Source of the DNA: Cycas panzhihuaensis
Lineage: Eukaryota > Cycadophyta
DNA: 64,000 nt
Direction: 5' to 3'
Assembly (NCBI GenBank): GCA_023213395.1
Contig: CM041465.1
Location: 153,147,741-153,211,740 of the forward strand
This document shows, piece after piece, positions 23,042 through 35,400 of the stretch (its first letter is position 1; the number at the start of each line of letters is the position of its first letter). A program made the position numbers and the translations under genes. The notes below the pieces were generated by a model. The model saw only the letters and a program-made list of their open reading frames with translations, ran no database searches and was not told the origin of the DNA.

Positions 23042-24150
23042 AATTACATAAGCAAGATATTTAGTCCACTATAAAGAGTACTAAAAACTTATCAAAATAT
23101 GATGTATGAGTTTTAAGGTGAATTTTGAGTGGTGGGGGCTACCAGTGGCCCGAGTACAAAAAGAATAAAAATTGGGGGTATAGACTAACCTAGTGTAAAA
23201 TGACCCTTACAATATGCTAATCGAATTGAGGTATATGAGTTATAAGGGTAATTTTATTACACTGTGAGCAAGGGCTAAGTGGAGTTTTTTTTTTTTTTTT
23301 TTTGCTCTTTTTTTTTTTCTTTTTTTCTTTGCTCTCTTTTTTTTTTCTTTTTCGGAGGTTTGATTGTTCTAACAAGTTTTGAATTCGAGAAGTTAGTGGC
23401 TTGTGATCTCAATTAAGATTAGGGTAGGTGAAGTAGAGAATGATCAGATGTATCCTACCCACTACAGAATGAGGTGTGCTTGGTCTTATAGGCCTGCCAA
23501 TAAACTGTTGATGAAGAAGTTCGAGGCAGGTAACTTTGTGGCACTAATCCCTAACCACTGCACTCCAAGACTTCAATAGCTGATAGTTTACCTGCACTAG
23601 GGAGGGTTTTGGAATCCTAAAGAGGTCCTCCTTTATACTTGAAGGTACGTGGAGGCACACTTCTGTAGCCAAGTTTTGTCTAGGGCTTAGTTTAGGAGTG
23701 TTATCTCCAGTCCTTCACGCAAGGGGCAGAAAATCCATGATGCGCTTCGCCAGAATGACAGATCCCTGTGATCTTTAAAGACCCCCGGTATAGGGTCTCT
23801 ACCTAACTACTTGGGTATCCACCCAATGGTGTTATCTACCCAGAAGGTAGAGGTAGGAGGAGACACAAAGGGTAGCTGCCTAGTGGTGTTATCTACCCTT
23901 GGAATATAACCCAATGCAGAAAAGGAAAGCTTAAAAATTGAATTGAATATAGAAGAAATAAATTGCTTGCGGTACCTGAAGGACGAAATTCCCCTTCACC
24001 TCACAACCTCTAATCTGTCCTGCTACTATTCCTCAATCTTCTTGGAGAGAGTATTGAGTGAAGGTCTTTCCTCAATCTTTACCTAGGTAGAGAGAGTACT
24101 CAATCATATAGGAAAAAAAATCTGGGTAACTTTCCATGATCGTGAACATA
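23042..24150 (-). other. Gypsy 5' leader, with polypyrimidine tract
   Basis: A non-coding leader between PBS and gag on the minus strand. It contains a T/C-only tract at 23285-23352 on the plus strand (a purine tract in the element RNA), and two near copies of aatggtgttatctaccc near 23825 and 23890. No open frame of note. Confidence 0.6.
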
Positions 24151-24162
24151 GCTCTGATACCA
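24151..24162 (-). promoter_or_regulatory. Gypsy primer binding site (tRNA-iMet)
   Basis: The reverse complement is TGGTATCAGAGC, a perfect match to the initiator-Met tRNA 3' end site used by most plant LTR elements. It lies 2 bp inside the 5' LTR. Confidence 0.93.
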
Positions 24163-24164
24163 CT

Positions 24165-24506
24165 TAGACCATTCCTTCTTAGAAATCTAGGCTCATAAGA
24201 GTGATAATTAGTAGAAAATGAAGCCAAATAACATAAGTGCGCAAGATGATCACAGAAAATGGATCACCAAAAATAAGTATCAAAGTACTTTCTCCTTTTG
24301 AGATACCATACTCAATAACATTACAAGTGATATAACCCTTTATATACACAAGTAAGGGTCTTCATCCTTAATGATTCTATTGCTGGCCCTAGCGACCTTA
24401 CATCTTATCGGATGACTTAGTGGTCCATACACGTAACTTACTAAACCCCTTAATCCCAACTTGTTGGTGGCTCCCGTTTGCTAAGGAAAGATGGGGTTAT
24501 GTTACA
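24165..24506 (-). repeat. Gypsy 5' LTR
   Basis: 342 bp, the right LTR on the plus strand. It ends ttaca at 24506 (TG in element orientation) and starts tagacc at 24165 (decayed from tg). It pairs with 18000-18341. Confidence 0.92.
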
Positions 24507-24511
24507 GAAAG
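24507..24511. repeat. Target-site duplication, right of Gypsy
   Basis: gaaag, matching 17995-17999. The interrupted Copia RT continues directly after it. Confidence 0.85.
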
Positions 24512-25740
24512 CATTAGAATGTGAAGTTTTATCATTATGGTAGGAAGTACTTGATGTAGAGTAAAACTTAATTCTAAACAACAAGACTTAGGTGGTTCCA
24601 AAACTTCCTCTAGAAAGAAACATAGATAGGTGCAAGTAGGAGCTTAAAATCAAGTACAAAGTAGATGGATTAGTTAATATATAGAAAGCAAGATTGGTTA
24701 TAGAAGGCTACTCATAAATAGAAGATATTACCTCTGATGAATCCTTATCTTCTTTAGCAAAAATAGCATTTATTAGAGCTATGTTAACACTTGCAACAAT
24801 ATATGATTTAGAAATTCATCAAACATAAGTAAAAACAACCTTAATAAATGGATATCTTGAAGAAGAGATCTACATTATATGAAAAGAGCATCTACTTTAC
24901 AAGCTCTAAAATTCATTATATGGATTGTAACAATCTCATAGAGCCTAGTTCTAGAAGATAGTTAACTTTCTAGTCTTTGAAGGTTTTATAAGGAGTAGGG
25001 TTGACCATAGGATATACGTAAAATATGTAAATTATATGTTTTTCATAATTGCTCTTCATGTTGATGATATCATTTTATTTTCCAAGAATAAAAAACTTTT
25101 ATCATATGTAGAAGATTATTTGTTAACTAAATTTATAACAAAGATCTTGGAGAAATTTATTACCATTTTAGATTATTAATCTTAAGAAATATAAAAGAGA
25201 AAAAGAATGTTTAAGTCAATATATGAACTTAGGTGACATCCTCAAAATTTTTAGAATGCAAGTTCACAAATCCATAAGAACACTTGTAGATGCCAACTAT
25301 AATTTATCTCTAGACATATGTCCTTAAAAGGTTGAAGAGGGAGACGTTAATAGAATTGGTTCCATATAAGAGTAAGATGGGTAGTTTGATATATGCTATG
25401 GTTTATGCCAACCCTAAAATTACATTAATAGTGGTAGTAAGTCAATATATGAGTAAATTAGGTCCATAACATTAGATGGTAGTGAAAAGTATGTTTAAGT
25501 ACTTGAAAGGAACATTTGGGTATGGAATTTGTTACAATGGAAGCAACATGAGTCTAAGCTTGGATTTATTTGTTGGATACATAGATGTAAACTACAGTGG
25601 TGATCTTGAGAGTGGAATATCAATAATATGTATTTAAACTATTTGTTAATATCATAAGTGGAAATAACAAATGACAACCCATAGTAGTATTATCATTGAT
25701 TTCCTAAAAATCAGGATTCTAGTGTTCACCATGAATGAAC
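24512..25740 (+). pseudogene. Decayed Copia RT and RNase H, copy B
   Basis: Sister of 3600-4632 plus 10657-10935, here uninterrupted by the LINE. The active-site block at 25054-25071 reads LHVDDI, so copy B keeps both Asp that copy A has half lost. A block near 24840 (continuing the RT palm) is shortened: the stretch equal to 4022-4052 of copy A is missing. RNase H begins near 25480, with L-F-V-G-Y-I-D-V-N-Y-S-G-D-L near 25565-25610. Stops and frame changes are frequent. The start of the same gene lies left of the Gypsy, near 17940-17994. Confidence 0.7.
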
Positions 25741-27167
25741 TAAGGCAAGTCTGCATTTCAAATTTACATTTCAATTGATTTTCTACTTTGATACATATCT
25801 AAAATCACACTTACCTATTATTTGGTGATGGGTATATGAGTATTCGATTAATGATGGTAAGATACCTATAAGTAATACAATGGGAATCATATACCCAAGC
25901 CTCATTCAACAAGAAATGAATCCTCAATATATCCTAAACTCCTTTGGAGTCTTTTTCCATCTTTTAATCATCATTTTTTATGAATTTCTTTTTTGTAAAT
26001 TTTATAATTATTTCATCTTTTTTCCTAAAACTCCTAGTACCATTATAGAAGTTGATATTATTATAATTTTTATCATGATGTATCTTATATTGTTATGAAA
26101 AATATGATGGTATGGTCACACCTTTATAAAAACATAATTGTAAGACACCCTCTTGAATGTTGTCTAGTCATTAAACTAGAATGGGATATTATGCATGATA
26201 ATAGTGCAAGGTGTATCGTTACACTTTTTACAATGGATCAATAAGCATTGTTTTAAAAATTATAATAGAAGAAGATGTATCATTATGAAAAATAAAATGG
26301 TGCATCATGCATTGTTGCAAATTTATGAGCACTTATCTCTTTCACATTTATTGCATTCTTTACCAACTTTTTCTCATTAAGGTTAATTTAAGGCTTCAAG
26401 GGAGGGGACAAGAAGTTAGTACTCCACCTCTTACTTGTGCCCCAACCACCCTCCCCCCTCTCCCTCTTAGGTAAAACCATGTGGTTTTACCCATTGTTTT
26501 TTGAAAAATAATGGCCCATCTATTCATGGATAAAATCCCATTTAATTCTCCACCAAACTAACATTAAATTTTCACAATCACCCCTCCAAACCTAACAACT
26601 AATACCATGGGATTTACTTATGATTTTCAATGAACCAATAGGCCATATACCACCTCTTAATAGTCTATGAATAGGCCTCCTATTTCACTTAGAAGAGAGG
26701 GTAATTTTTGTAACAAGATATTGTTGAAATTTACACCCAAGTGCTATCATATTTTGTGATATTAAGTCACTTATTGAATAGTCATCTTGGAGGAAGATGA
26801 TATTGCTATTAAGTGGTGGATATCTAGAACCTAGAACATTAATTTCTATTCTAGGTTCTAGCTATGTTCTTGCCTTTTCATTCCTAAAAGTGAAAAAGAA
26901 AAACTATTGATTACTTGTGTACACATCTCTTCATATATTTTTTCTCTCTTTTCCTTTTACTTTCAATTTAATTAGCTCACAAAAACTTTAAAAATGATAA
27001 ACAAATTAACTTAATAAATGTTCTTACTTATAAGACTTATATTAAGATGAGAATTAAGTGCATAGTTGTAAGTCCCTAGAGCCATGGTTTGTAGGTTCTT
27101 ACATTTAATTAAGATTTTGTGTTGTGTGCATCCAAAAATAAAATCACATATTAGTTTGTATTTAGTG
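25741..27167. other. Non-coding right part of copy B, first segment
   Basis: Collinear with 10936-13190 of copy A, minus about 850 bp absent near 26840-26880. Two short open frames (25880-26098, 26195-26380) resemble nothing and are not kept in copy A. The promoter-like patch of copy A is present near 26620-26690, with a damaged TATA box. Confidence 0.5.
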
Positions 27168-27172
27168 TATGC
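27168..27172. repeat. Target-site duplication, left of Copia 1
   Basis: tatgc, repeated at 32468-32472. Copy A has the unoccupied sequence gtgtatgctacc at about 13190. Confidence 0.88.
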
Positions 27173-27810
27173 TGTTGGACATTGTGACAACAATATTTTG
27201 GGGTTAAAATTTTGGTGTGTTTTCAGTGCAGTTTCCCCCCCAATCTTTCTCGAGGGGTTCCAAGGGGGGTGAGATCCCCCTTTGGCCAAGGGGTGTGGGG
27301 GTGTGGAACACCCCCACTAAGAGGGGATTCGGGGACGATAGCCCCTAACTCAAAAAATTAGCCATGTAAACCTTATCAAATTATAAAGAGAATTAGGGTC
27401 GTTCGATACAAATACCCTAGATTCTATGGCTAAGATTGATGCCTTGGATGTCCCTCTCATGTAGCTCATTTTAGGGCTTCTCTTATTATGTTGTAATGTA
27501 ATGTATTGTGATGAGGGTGGCAGTTGGTTGTTGTTCCTCAGAGCACTCTACTACTGAGATATACTTTTTTCTCCATTCTATAGCAATAAAGATCGATATC
27601 TTTCCTATGTGGATGTTTCCTTAGCACACTGTTAGGGTTTTACCATGTTATATTGGGTGCATATATGATGTTTAGCTTGTATACTGATGTTATTGCATTA
27701 TCTCTGATTTTAGAACTTGCATGTTAATTCTTAGTTTCGATTCCTGTAACTAGTTAGAAAATAGTTTACATCTTATGGCGGTTTAAGGTTTGGGACCTGT
27801 ATTCTTAACA
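27173..27810 (+). repeat. Copia 1 5' LTR
   Basis: 638 bp, TG...CA. It contains a G/C-run block at 27233-27345 with two hairpins. One is a perfect 10-bp stem (27295-27304 with 27308-27317) around gga. It has an AATAAA signal near 27583 for transcript 3' end formation in the R region. It pairs with 31852-32467. Confidence 0.93.
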
Positions 27811-27812
27811 AG

Positions 27813-27824
27813 TGGTATCAGAGC
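27813..27824 (+). promoter_or_regulatory. Copia 1 primer binding site (tRNA-iMet)
   Basis: TGGTATCAGAGC, perfect, 2 bp after the 5' LTR. Confidence 0.95.
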
Positions 27825-27880
27825 CACTTTTATTTTGTAGTGAGTTTGTGAAGGTTTTGGTGTCAGTTTTTCTACACCAA

Positions 27881-28790
27881 ATGGCGAAACTAGCAAGTGC
27901 AAAGTTTGAGGTGGAGAAATTCAATGGCAAGAACAACTTTGAGTTGTGGAAGCTAAAAGCACATGATGTTCTTATATAATAGGGTTTGTATAAAGCCCTT
28001 GTAGGAAAATTGAAGAAACCCACAGGGATGGATGATGATGATTGGGATGACTTAGATAAAAAGGCACTTAGCACAATATGATTGTACTTGGCAGATGAAG
28101 TCTTGTTTAACATCGTAGGAGAAGAGACAGCAGCAAGATTATGGACCTGGTTGGAAGGCTTGTATATGACCAAATTAGTAATGAATTGAATCTACCCAAA
28201 GAGGCAATTGTACTCATTACGGATGAAGGAAGGTACAAAAATTACTGACCATTTAAATATTTTCAATACTCTTATTTATCAGTTGACTAGTATCAATATT
28301 AAAATTGAGGATAAGGATAAGGTTGTTACCTTATTATGCTCATTACCTAAATCCTGGGATAATATTGTCACCTCAATTAGTTTTAGCACTATAGATGTAT
28401 TGGATTATGATTATGTTATGAGTGCTTTACTAATAGAAGAAGTACGAAGGAAATCTAGTTTTGAAACCTCCACACTAGAAGCCATGATAGTAAGGGGTAG
28501 AACATTTGAGAGAGGACAAAACTCTAGGGATACATCGAGGTCTAAGTCAAAGAGCAAAAAGAGTAAGCTTAGGTGTTGGCATTGTAATAAGATTGGTCAC
28601 CTCAAGAAGGATTGTTGCAAAAGGAAGGAGTTCCAGAAAAAGGAAGATCCTGCTAAGGAGACGAATCGGGTGGAGTCAAATCAAGGTATGGATCATGATG
28701 TCTTGGTCGCTTGTAATGTTTCTCATTATCACCATGACTGGTTATTAGATTCAGGTGCTTCGCACCACATGTGTCCACACAAGAGTTAGT
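27881..28790 (+). pseudogene. Copia 1 gag and protease
   Basis: The frame starts at ATG 27881 (MAKLASAKFEVEKFNGKNNF), about 55 bp after the primer site. The gag body has F-x-G-x-N-F-x-x-W, the Copia gag N-terminal signature. Tandem stops near 27977 fall where the family has Gln-Gln, and an open stretch of 193 codons runs from 28208. The CCHC knuckle CWHCNKIGHLKKDC is perfect at 28574-28615, after a Lys/Ser-rich stretch. The retropepsin site WLLDSGASHHMCP (Asp at 28748-28750) is intact. A TAG at 28786 stands where Trp is usual. Gag makes the particle and the protease matures it. Confidence 0.92.
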
Positions 28791-28799
28791 TTTCCTCAT

Positions 28800-30030
28800 A
28801 CCAACCTCTTGATAGTGGTGATGTGCTTATGGGAAATGAAGTTTCTTGTAAGACAGTGGGCATTGGTAGCATTAGAATTAAGATGTTCGATGGGGTAGTC
28901 AAAATATTAACTGAGATTAGACATGTACCTGATTTGAAAAGGAATATGATTTCCTTGGGTGAATAAGATTCGGGTGGTTTTAAGCATATTGGTCATGAAG
29001 GAGTCCTAAAGGTGTCAAAGGGCACCTTGGTTATTATGAAAGCCTTAAAGAAAGGAAATCTTTATATTTTAGTGGGAAGTACATATGTCATCCAAGCAGC
29101 TACAACATCAAAGACTGCAGAAGATCTAGCTTAGTTATGGCATCAAAGACTTGGGCACATGAATGAGAAAGGACTTAAGGTGTTGATAACCGTAAGTTGC
29201 TTCCTAACTTGCAGCTTTCAGATTTGGCTTTCTTTAAATATTGTATCTTTGGAAAGTAGTGTAGACTCAGGTTTAAAGTAGGAAGTCACACTAGTAAAGG
29301 CATTCTAGATTACATACATTCAGATGTATGGGGACCATCCCCTAAAATATCTTGTGGAGGATCATTGTATTATGTCACATTTATAGATGATTACTCCAAG
29401 AAGGTATGAGTCTATTTTTTGAAAAGGAAATCTGAAGTTTTCAGTGTATTTAAGTAGTTCAAGGTTTTAGTTGAGAACAGTATTGGTAAGACAATCAAAT
29501 GTTTAAGAGCTAACAATAGAGGTGAGTTCAACTCCTTGGAGTTTGAGAACTATCGCAAAGAAGCTGGGATCGAAAGACACAAGACCACTAGTTATACTCC
29601 GCATCAAAATGGCATTGCTGAGCGCATGAATAGGACACTCTTGGAAAGAGCAAAAAGCATGCTAAGTAATGTAGGAGTGGAGTAGGGCTTGGGGCGTGTC
29701 GCTCAAATAGCTTACTATCTGGTAAACAGGTCACCATCACTTGTAATTGATTGCAAGATTCCTAAAGAGGTATGGACTAGACATCCATGTGATTATTCAA
29801 ATTTAAAAGTTTTTGGTTATGATACTTATGCCTGGACTGACAAAAGTAAATATTCAAAGTTAGACCCAAAATCCAAGAGATATATCTTTGTTGGTTATGG
29901 TGATAAGGATGGTGTAAAGGGATACAGGTTGTGGGATCCTACTGCCCACAAAATCACCATTAACAGATATGTCATATTTGATGAATCTCCTCTTGTAAAA
30001 TCAGACAGTATAGAAGCTAAAATGAAATAA
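28800..30030 (+). pseudogene. Copia 1 GAG-pre-integrase and integrase
   Basis: Same frame as gag for most of its length. The pre-integrase region ends in an LWHQRLGHM block (near 29135) followed by a broken Cys motif (near 29240-29265). The core has HSDVWGP (first Asp, about 29315), then CLRANNRGEF (near 29510), where the family has S/T-D-N-G-G, so the second Asp is Asn, and AERMNRTLLE (near 29625), which keeps the Glu. A frameshift near 29180 and stops (several TAG) are present. 29689-30030 is open and covers the C-terminal domain with KVFGYD and FVGYGD. Confidence 0.88.
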
Positions 30031-30209
30031 GAGTAGCAAGATGAACATCAACAAGTCAAGTTTGAAATGCAGCCATCTGTGGAATCAGAAGAGCATGAAG
30101 ATCTTTTTGAAGATAAATCAACATCAGATTCATAGGAGTGTGTGGACACTCCTCTGCTAACAGTTAGAAGATCTACATGAGTTAGTCATCCATCTAATAG
30201 GTACAGCCC

Positions 30210-31803
30210 TTCTATTTCTATTACTTTGGTTTCTAATAATGGTGAGCCCACATGTTATCAGGAAGTAGTAGATGATATCCATGGAGAGAAGTGGATAAGG
30301 GCTATGCAGGAATAAATAGATGCTTTGAAGAAAAATAATTCATGGGACTTGGTAGAACTTCCACATGATAGGAAGATTATTGGTTGTAGGTAGGTTTTCA
30401 AAAAGAAAATAGATGTTGATGGAAAGGTTGATAAATATAGGGCAAGACTGGTGGCTAAAGTTTTTGCACAGAAAGTAGGTATTGACTTTCATGAGATCTT
30501 TTCACCAGTTGTCAAACTTGTTTAAACTCGAGTGTTGTTAGCATTGGTAGCTTCTCTTAATTTGGAGTTGGAGTAGTTAGATGTAAAAATAACTTTTCTA
30601 CATGGAGATTTAGATGAGGAGATCTATATGGATCAACCAGAAGGGTTTGTACAAGATGGCAGGAAAAGACTTATTTGCAGGCTTAAGAAATCATTGTATG
30701 GCCTAAAGTAATCACCCATGCAGTGGTACAAGAAGTTTGATACCTTCAGGGAGAGTCAAGTTTTTAAAAGAAGTGAGTATGATCATTGTGTTTACTTTAA
30801 ATTTATGGACAATGGCTTATTCATTATCTTGGTATTATATGTTGATGACATACTAGTTGTAAGCAAGAGCATGGAAGAAATAAATAAGCTAAAGGCTCAA
30901 TTGGCTAGGACTTTTGATATGAAGGATCTAGGAGCTGCAAAACAAATCTTAGGCATGGAGATATACAAAGACAGGAAAAATAGTAAGCTATGGTTATCAT
31001 AGCAGAAATATGTGGAGAAGGTGCTAACCAGGTTTGATATGGCAAATGTGAAACCAGTGAGTATCCCATTGGCTTCCCACTTCAAGCTTTCTTCAAATAT
31101 GAGTCCTAGTAGTGAAGAAGAAAAGGCTTATATATCTCGTGTGCCTTATGCCAGTGCAGTAGGAGGTTTGATGTATGCTATGGTATGTACAAGACCTGAT
31201 ATTTCACATACAGTCGGTGTAGTTAGCAGGTTTATGGCAAATCTAAGGAAAGAATATTGGGCTGCAGTGAAATGGGTGCTTCGGTATTTGAGAGGCACAA
31301 GTGACTACTGCATCATCTTTGGAGGTACAGGTAATCAGGTTTGTGGATATATTGATTTAGACTTTACAGGAGATTTAGACAAAAGAAGGTCTACTTCAGG
31401 TTATATTTTCACTCTTGCAAATGGTCTAGTTAGTTGGATGTCCAAATTGCAGAGCACAGTTGTACTGTCAACTACGAAAGCTAAATATGTTGCTGCAGCA
31501 TATGCTTGTAAAGAAGCAATCTGGTTATAGGGTCTATTGGTTGATCTTGGAAGGAGACAGGAAAATGTAAAGGTATTTTATGACAGGCAAAGTGCCATTT
31601 ACTTAGTTAAGAATCTGGCTTATCAGAGTAGAACAAAGCATATTACTCTTAAGTACCATTTTGTTAAACAGGTTGTGGAAGTAGGTGGAGTGGCACTTGA
31701 GAAGATTCACACCAATTAGAATTATGCTGATATATTCACAAAACTAGTACCATTAGAGAAGCTCAAATGTTGTTTGACTTCTCTTGGCTTACAGAAAAGA
31801 TGA
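30210..31803 (+). pseudogene. Copia 1 reverse transcriptase and RNase H
   Basis: The RT starts with KWIRAMQE (near 30290) and NNSWDLVELP, runs through KYRARLVAK (near 30435), EEIYMDQPEGF (near 30620) and LKKSLYGLK (near 30685), and reaches the intact active site YVDDI at 30838-30852. RNase H has the GYIDLDFTGDLDKRRSTSGY block (near 31345), LSTTKAKY (near 31470; the Glu usual there is Lys) and SRTKHITLKYHFVKQ (near 31630), ending at the double stop 31801. Stops at about 30305, 30390, 30525, 30575, 30710, 31000 and 31530 interrupt it. Many stand at usual Gln or Trp positions. Confidence 0.93.
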
Positions 31804-31840
31804 TGAAGGGTCCAGGAAAGGTACTAGGTAAATTATTGTC

Positions 31841-31851
31841 AAGGTGGAGAT
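31841..31851 (+). other. Copia 1 polypurine tract
   Basis: aaggtggaga directly before the 3' LTR, as in most Copia elements. Confidence 0.85.
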
Positions 31852-32467
31852 TGTTAGACATTGTGATAACAATATTTTGGGGTTAAAATTTTGGTGTGTT
31901 TTCAGCGCAGTTTCCCCCCTGATCTTTCTTAGGGGGTTCCAAGGAGGGTAGAAGCCCCCCTTGGCCAGGGGATGCAGGGGGCATGGAATGCCCCTCGCTA
32001 AGAGGGGGTTAAAATTAGCTATGTAAACCTTATCAAATTATAAAGAGAATTAGGGTTGTTTGATACAAATACCCTAGATTCTACAGTTGATATTGATGCC
32101 TTGGATGTTCCTCTCATATAGCCTGTTTTAGGGCTTTTCTTATTATGTTGTAATGTAATATACTATGATGAGGATGGCAGCTAGTTGTTATTCCTGAGAG
32201 CACTCTCCTACTGAGATGTACTATTTTCTCTATTCTACAGCAATAAAGATCGATACGTTTCCTGTGTGGATGTTTCCTTAGCACACTGCTAGGGTTTTAC
32301 CATGTTATATCAGGTGCATATGTGATGTTTAGCTTATATACTGATGTTATTGCATTACCTCTAATTTTAGAACTTGCATGTTAATTCTTAGTTTTGATTC
32401 CTATAACTAGTTGCAAAATAGTTTAGATCTTGTGGTGGTTTAAGGTTTGGGACCTGTATTCTCAACA
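31852..32467 (+). repeat. Copia 1 3' LTR
   Basis: 616 bp, TG...CA. It differs from the 5' LTR by substitutions and the loss of about 20 bp near 32008. The hairpin of the 5' LTR is kept here as a 7-bp stem at 31978-31994 with paired changes. Confidence 0.93.
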
Positions 32468-32472
32468 TATGC
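32468..32472. repeat. Target-site duplication, right of Copia 1
   Basis: tatgc, identical to 27168-27172. Confidence 0.88.
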
Positions 32473-35400
32473 TACTTTGCTCTTTAATATTTTAGATCAA
32501 GTTCTTACCTTTCTAGAAGAAAGATCAGTTAGTAATAAGTTGGGTTTCATCTCCAACCATCATGTTGATCTTGTACTTGATATTTGGTTTGTCTTGCTAT
32601 GTTTTAAGTGACCTAGTGATGGGTAATCGTTTCTATTACATACAATTAAGAGAGTTGAATGAGTACCATTTAAGTCATTAAGAGTGATTTCTTCTCACCT
32701 CATTTATCTTTAAAAAGTTAAGACAATCTAGAGTTATATGTGGGCATCCCCAAGCTTTTCACACTTATAAATAGGATATTATTGTGAGAAACTATCCACC
32801 ATGCCCCACGAGTCGGTCCTTAACAACTTATAATTCAATTCTTTTTTATCTTTCTTCTCATCAACCCTCCCTTTCTATTGGTTTACATCAATGAGCATGT
32901 GTAATTAGTAGGTTGGCATAGGTAAGTTTAATACCACTAGGGGAAATAGATCCTAGGTTATATTCATAGGATCTTGATATCAATTAAGGTATTCGTATCC
33001 TAACATCTCTCTTCATCTTGAAGACTTACTTTAGTATTGTTTACTTCATCTGAGGGACCTGCATAGTTAGGTTTTATCTATTTCTTTTACATTAACTACT
33101 TATATTTAGATTAATGATAGTTTAGCTTGATTGTTTTTTTTTTTTCAATTTGTTTATTGATTGATTAGTAGCCCAACTAGGTAGCTTAATACTATTTATG
33201 TAATCCTTATCTACTTCCCCTTATTTTGTCTTTTGTACTCAACCTTCTATCCTTCTTCACACCCTGTAACCCCGCATTCACATCCATGAGGCACATGATT
33301 ATCTCATGAGGAAATCATTGAACTCCCTTCTCTAATTTAGGCCTCTTACCTTGGGTCTTAAGTCAAGTCATATGAGCTACATCCCTCTCCTATAAGTTAT
33401 ATTTCAAGTAACCTTACCAAGGACTTCCTAGTATGAGTCATTTTCTTTTTATTAACTCCTTTCCTTGTTCTATTTGAGACTTGTTACCATAAGTGTCTTT
33501 GGTAAGGCCTTTTTAATAGCTCACCTTGAGTAGAATCACTCACCATATTATACAAGAGTGTAAAGGAAAAAACAATAATAATAACGATGTGATCCCTAGC
33601 ATGGTCATCAAAATATTTATTTAAGAATGAGGTTTTATTCTTTTAATATAAGGAAATATTTAAAGTCAAGATAAACCCTAAAAGAAAGAAATAAATTTTT
33701 TGTCTACAAGGAACATTATCCCTATAAGTGCTGAATAAATATTTATGTATATATATGGTCACTAGTTATATTGAAATATAGCAAGGTAAGAGTATCTATA
33801 AAGAGCAACAAAGTTTATTTTATAAGGGTGTTCAACTTTTTTTATTTCATCAATTTATCTCGTATATTCTCCCAAAATAAATTAATATATTTATTATTAT
33901 TTTTTTAGCTAAATCAATTAAATAAAATATAAAAAATAAATCAAATAAGGCATAAAGGCTCTTACTTTATTTGTTCCTTCAGGAGGTGTCCTCACTTGAT
34001 GACAAATGAGTGTAAACACATATTCCTTCTTTATCCAATCTTCTTTCAACTTGTAAGACAATACTAAAGAAAATGCTACCAAGTATGTATTTCCCATTAA
34101 CATTAGAGAAAACTAAATAAATGATATATAGGAGTCATTCCAAAATCAAAGTAAGGCTATATAAGTATGCTTGACAGTCACCCCAAGACAATGTGTAAAA
34201 GAGAAAGGAAGATAAGTGAGAAGAACGAGTAATTGTGAGAGTGATAAATAAAAAATCAACAATAAATAAATAACAAATAAAAATTTAAAATATAAAAATA
34301 AATAAAATAAGTTAAAATATACGAAAAGTAGTTATGATGATGAAATTATATCATCAAAATAATCTATATTATGGAAACATAGAGGAATAGTCGCACGAAT
34401 GCTACATGAATCGAATTAGAAAACCATGGTATGATCATAGATAATACTATAGAAAATGAATTAATATCCTATAGTATATTGCAGGTATTATAAGAAGAGA
34501 TATAGTATAATAGAGCGATATTATAGAAATTATGAAGAGGATGTACAATACAGTACTACAAAAAAATGAGTAATATACATGATACAATCACCAAAATTAC
34601 ATAGCAAGTCATAGTATAGCAGAAAAACAATAGAAAACAACAAAATAATAAGCCAAAATTTGAAAGTTTGATTATAATAAAGGAGCATGTATCAAACTTT
34701 AGTGTAAAAACAAAAATAAATTCAAAATTAGATAATGTATATCTTATTTAAAGAAAGTCAAGTAGGGAATGGGGCAAGGGGCCTTATTTGAGTGTAAGCA
34801 AATAAGTGTAACAATTGTTCTAAGAATTAAATGACCTTAGATTAGAAGTATTTATAACATGAATTTGAAAAATAGGTCTCTAAATTGATATAAAAGTTAG
34901 GTTTTGAGTGAAATATGTTATCTTTCAAGATTTTATTATGAAGTCAATTTCAAAGAACTGTGAAATGGGCCAATGGATAAATGTGGAAAAGTAAAAGGGG
35001 TATAACTTTCTTATACAGTGTATATTTTTAGATCATGATGACTCAATCCATATCTACCTAAGGAGATCTATGCAATGGGCCATGTAACAAAAGTGATTGT
35101 ATTCAAAATCAATGTTTAAAATACAAAAAAAAAAAAAGAGAGAAAAATATAACAAAAAGAGTATATAAAACAAACAAAAAAAGTAACAATTGTTATGTGA
35201 CTCAACCTACGAAGTTATACCTCTATGATGAAAAGGTATTATAGAGTCCAAATCCCTTTTGCGTTGTCGATGAAAGGTAAATGCAATATACACAGGTAAC
35301 CAAAGTATATGCTCAATTACATGTAGCATAAATCAAATATCAAACAAATGTAGGCAATCAAATGCAACATAAGGCATATGACAAGTAATGTATGCATATG

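Larger units (their letters stand above)
18000..24506 (-). mobile_element. Ty3/Gypsy LTR retrotransposon, complete but dead (minus strand)
   Basis: Two 342-bp LTRs flank an internal region with, read on the minus strand from right to left, PBS, leader, gag, protease, RT, RNase H, integrase and a chromodomain-like tail, then a polypurine tract. LTRs begin TG and end CA in element orientation (one end decayed each), with 5-bp target duplications gaaag. I count about 33 differences between the LTRs (roughly 10%), about 25 of them transitions. Total about 6.5 kb. The order protease-RT-RNase H-integrase and the chromodomain remnant make it chromovirus-like. Confidence 0.93.
27173..32467 (+). mobile_element. 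Ty1/Copia LTR retrotransposon (Copia 1), complete but dead
   Basis: LTRs at 27173-27810 and 31852-32467 begin TGTTGGACATTG and end with taaca or caaca, with 5-bp target duplications tatgc. The internal region has a perfect primer site, one polyprotein frame with gag, protease, integrase, RT and RNase H, and a purine tract before the 3' LTR. Integrase before RT identifies Copia. LTRs differ by about a tenth by eye, including a roughly 20-bp length difference. Several in-frame stops and an integrase active-site change show it is inactive. Confidence 0.95.
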
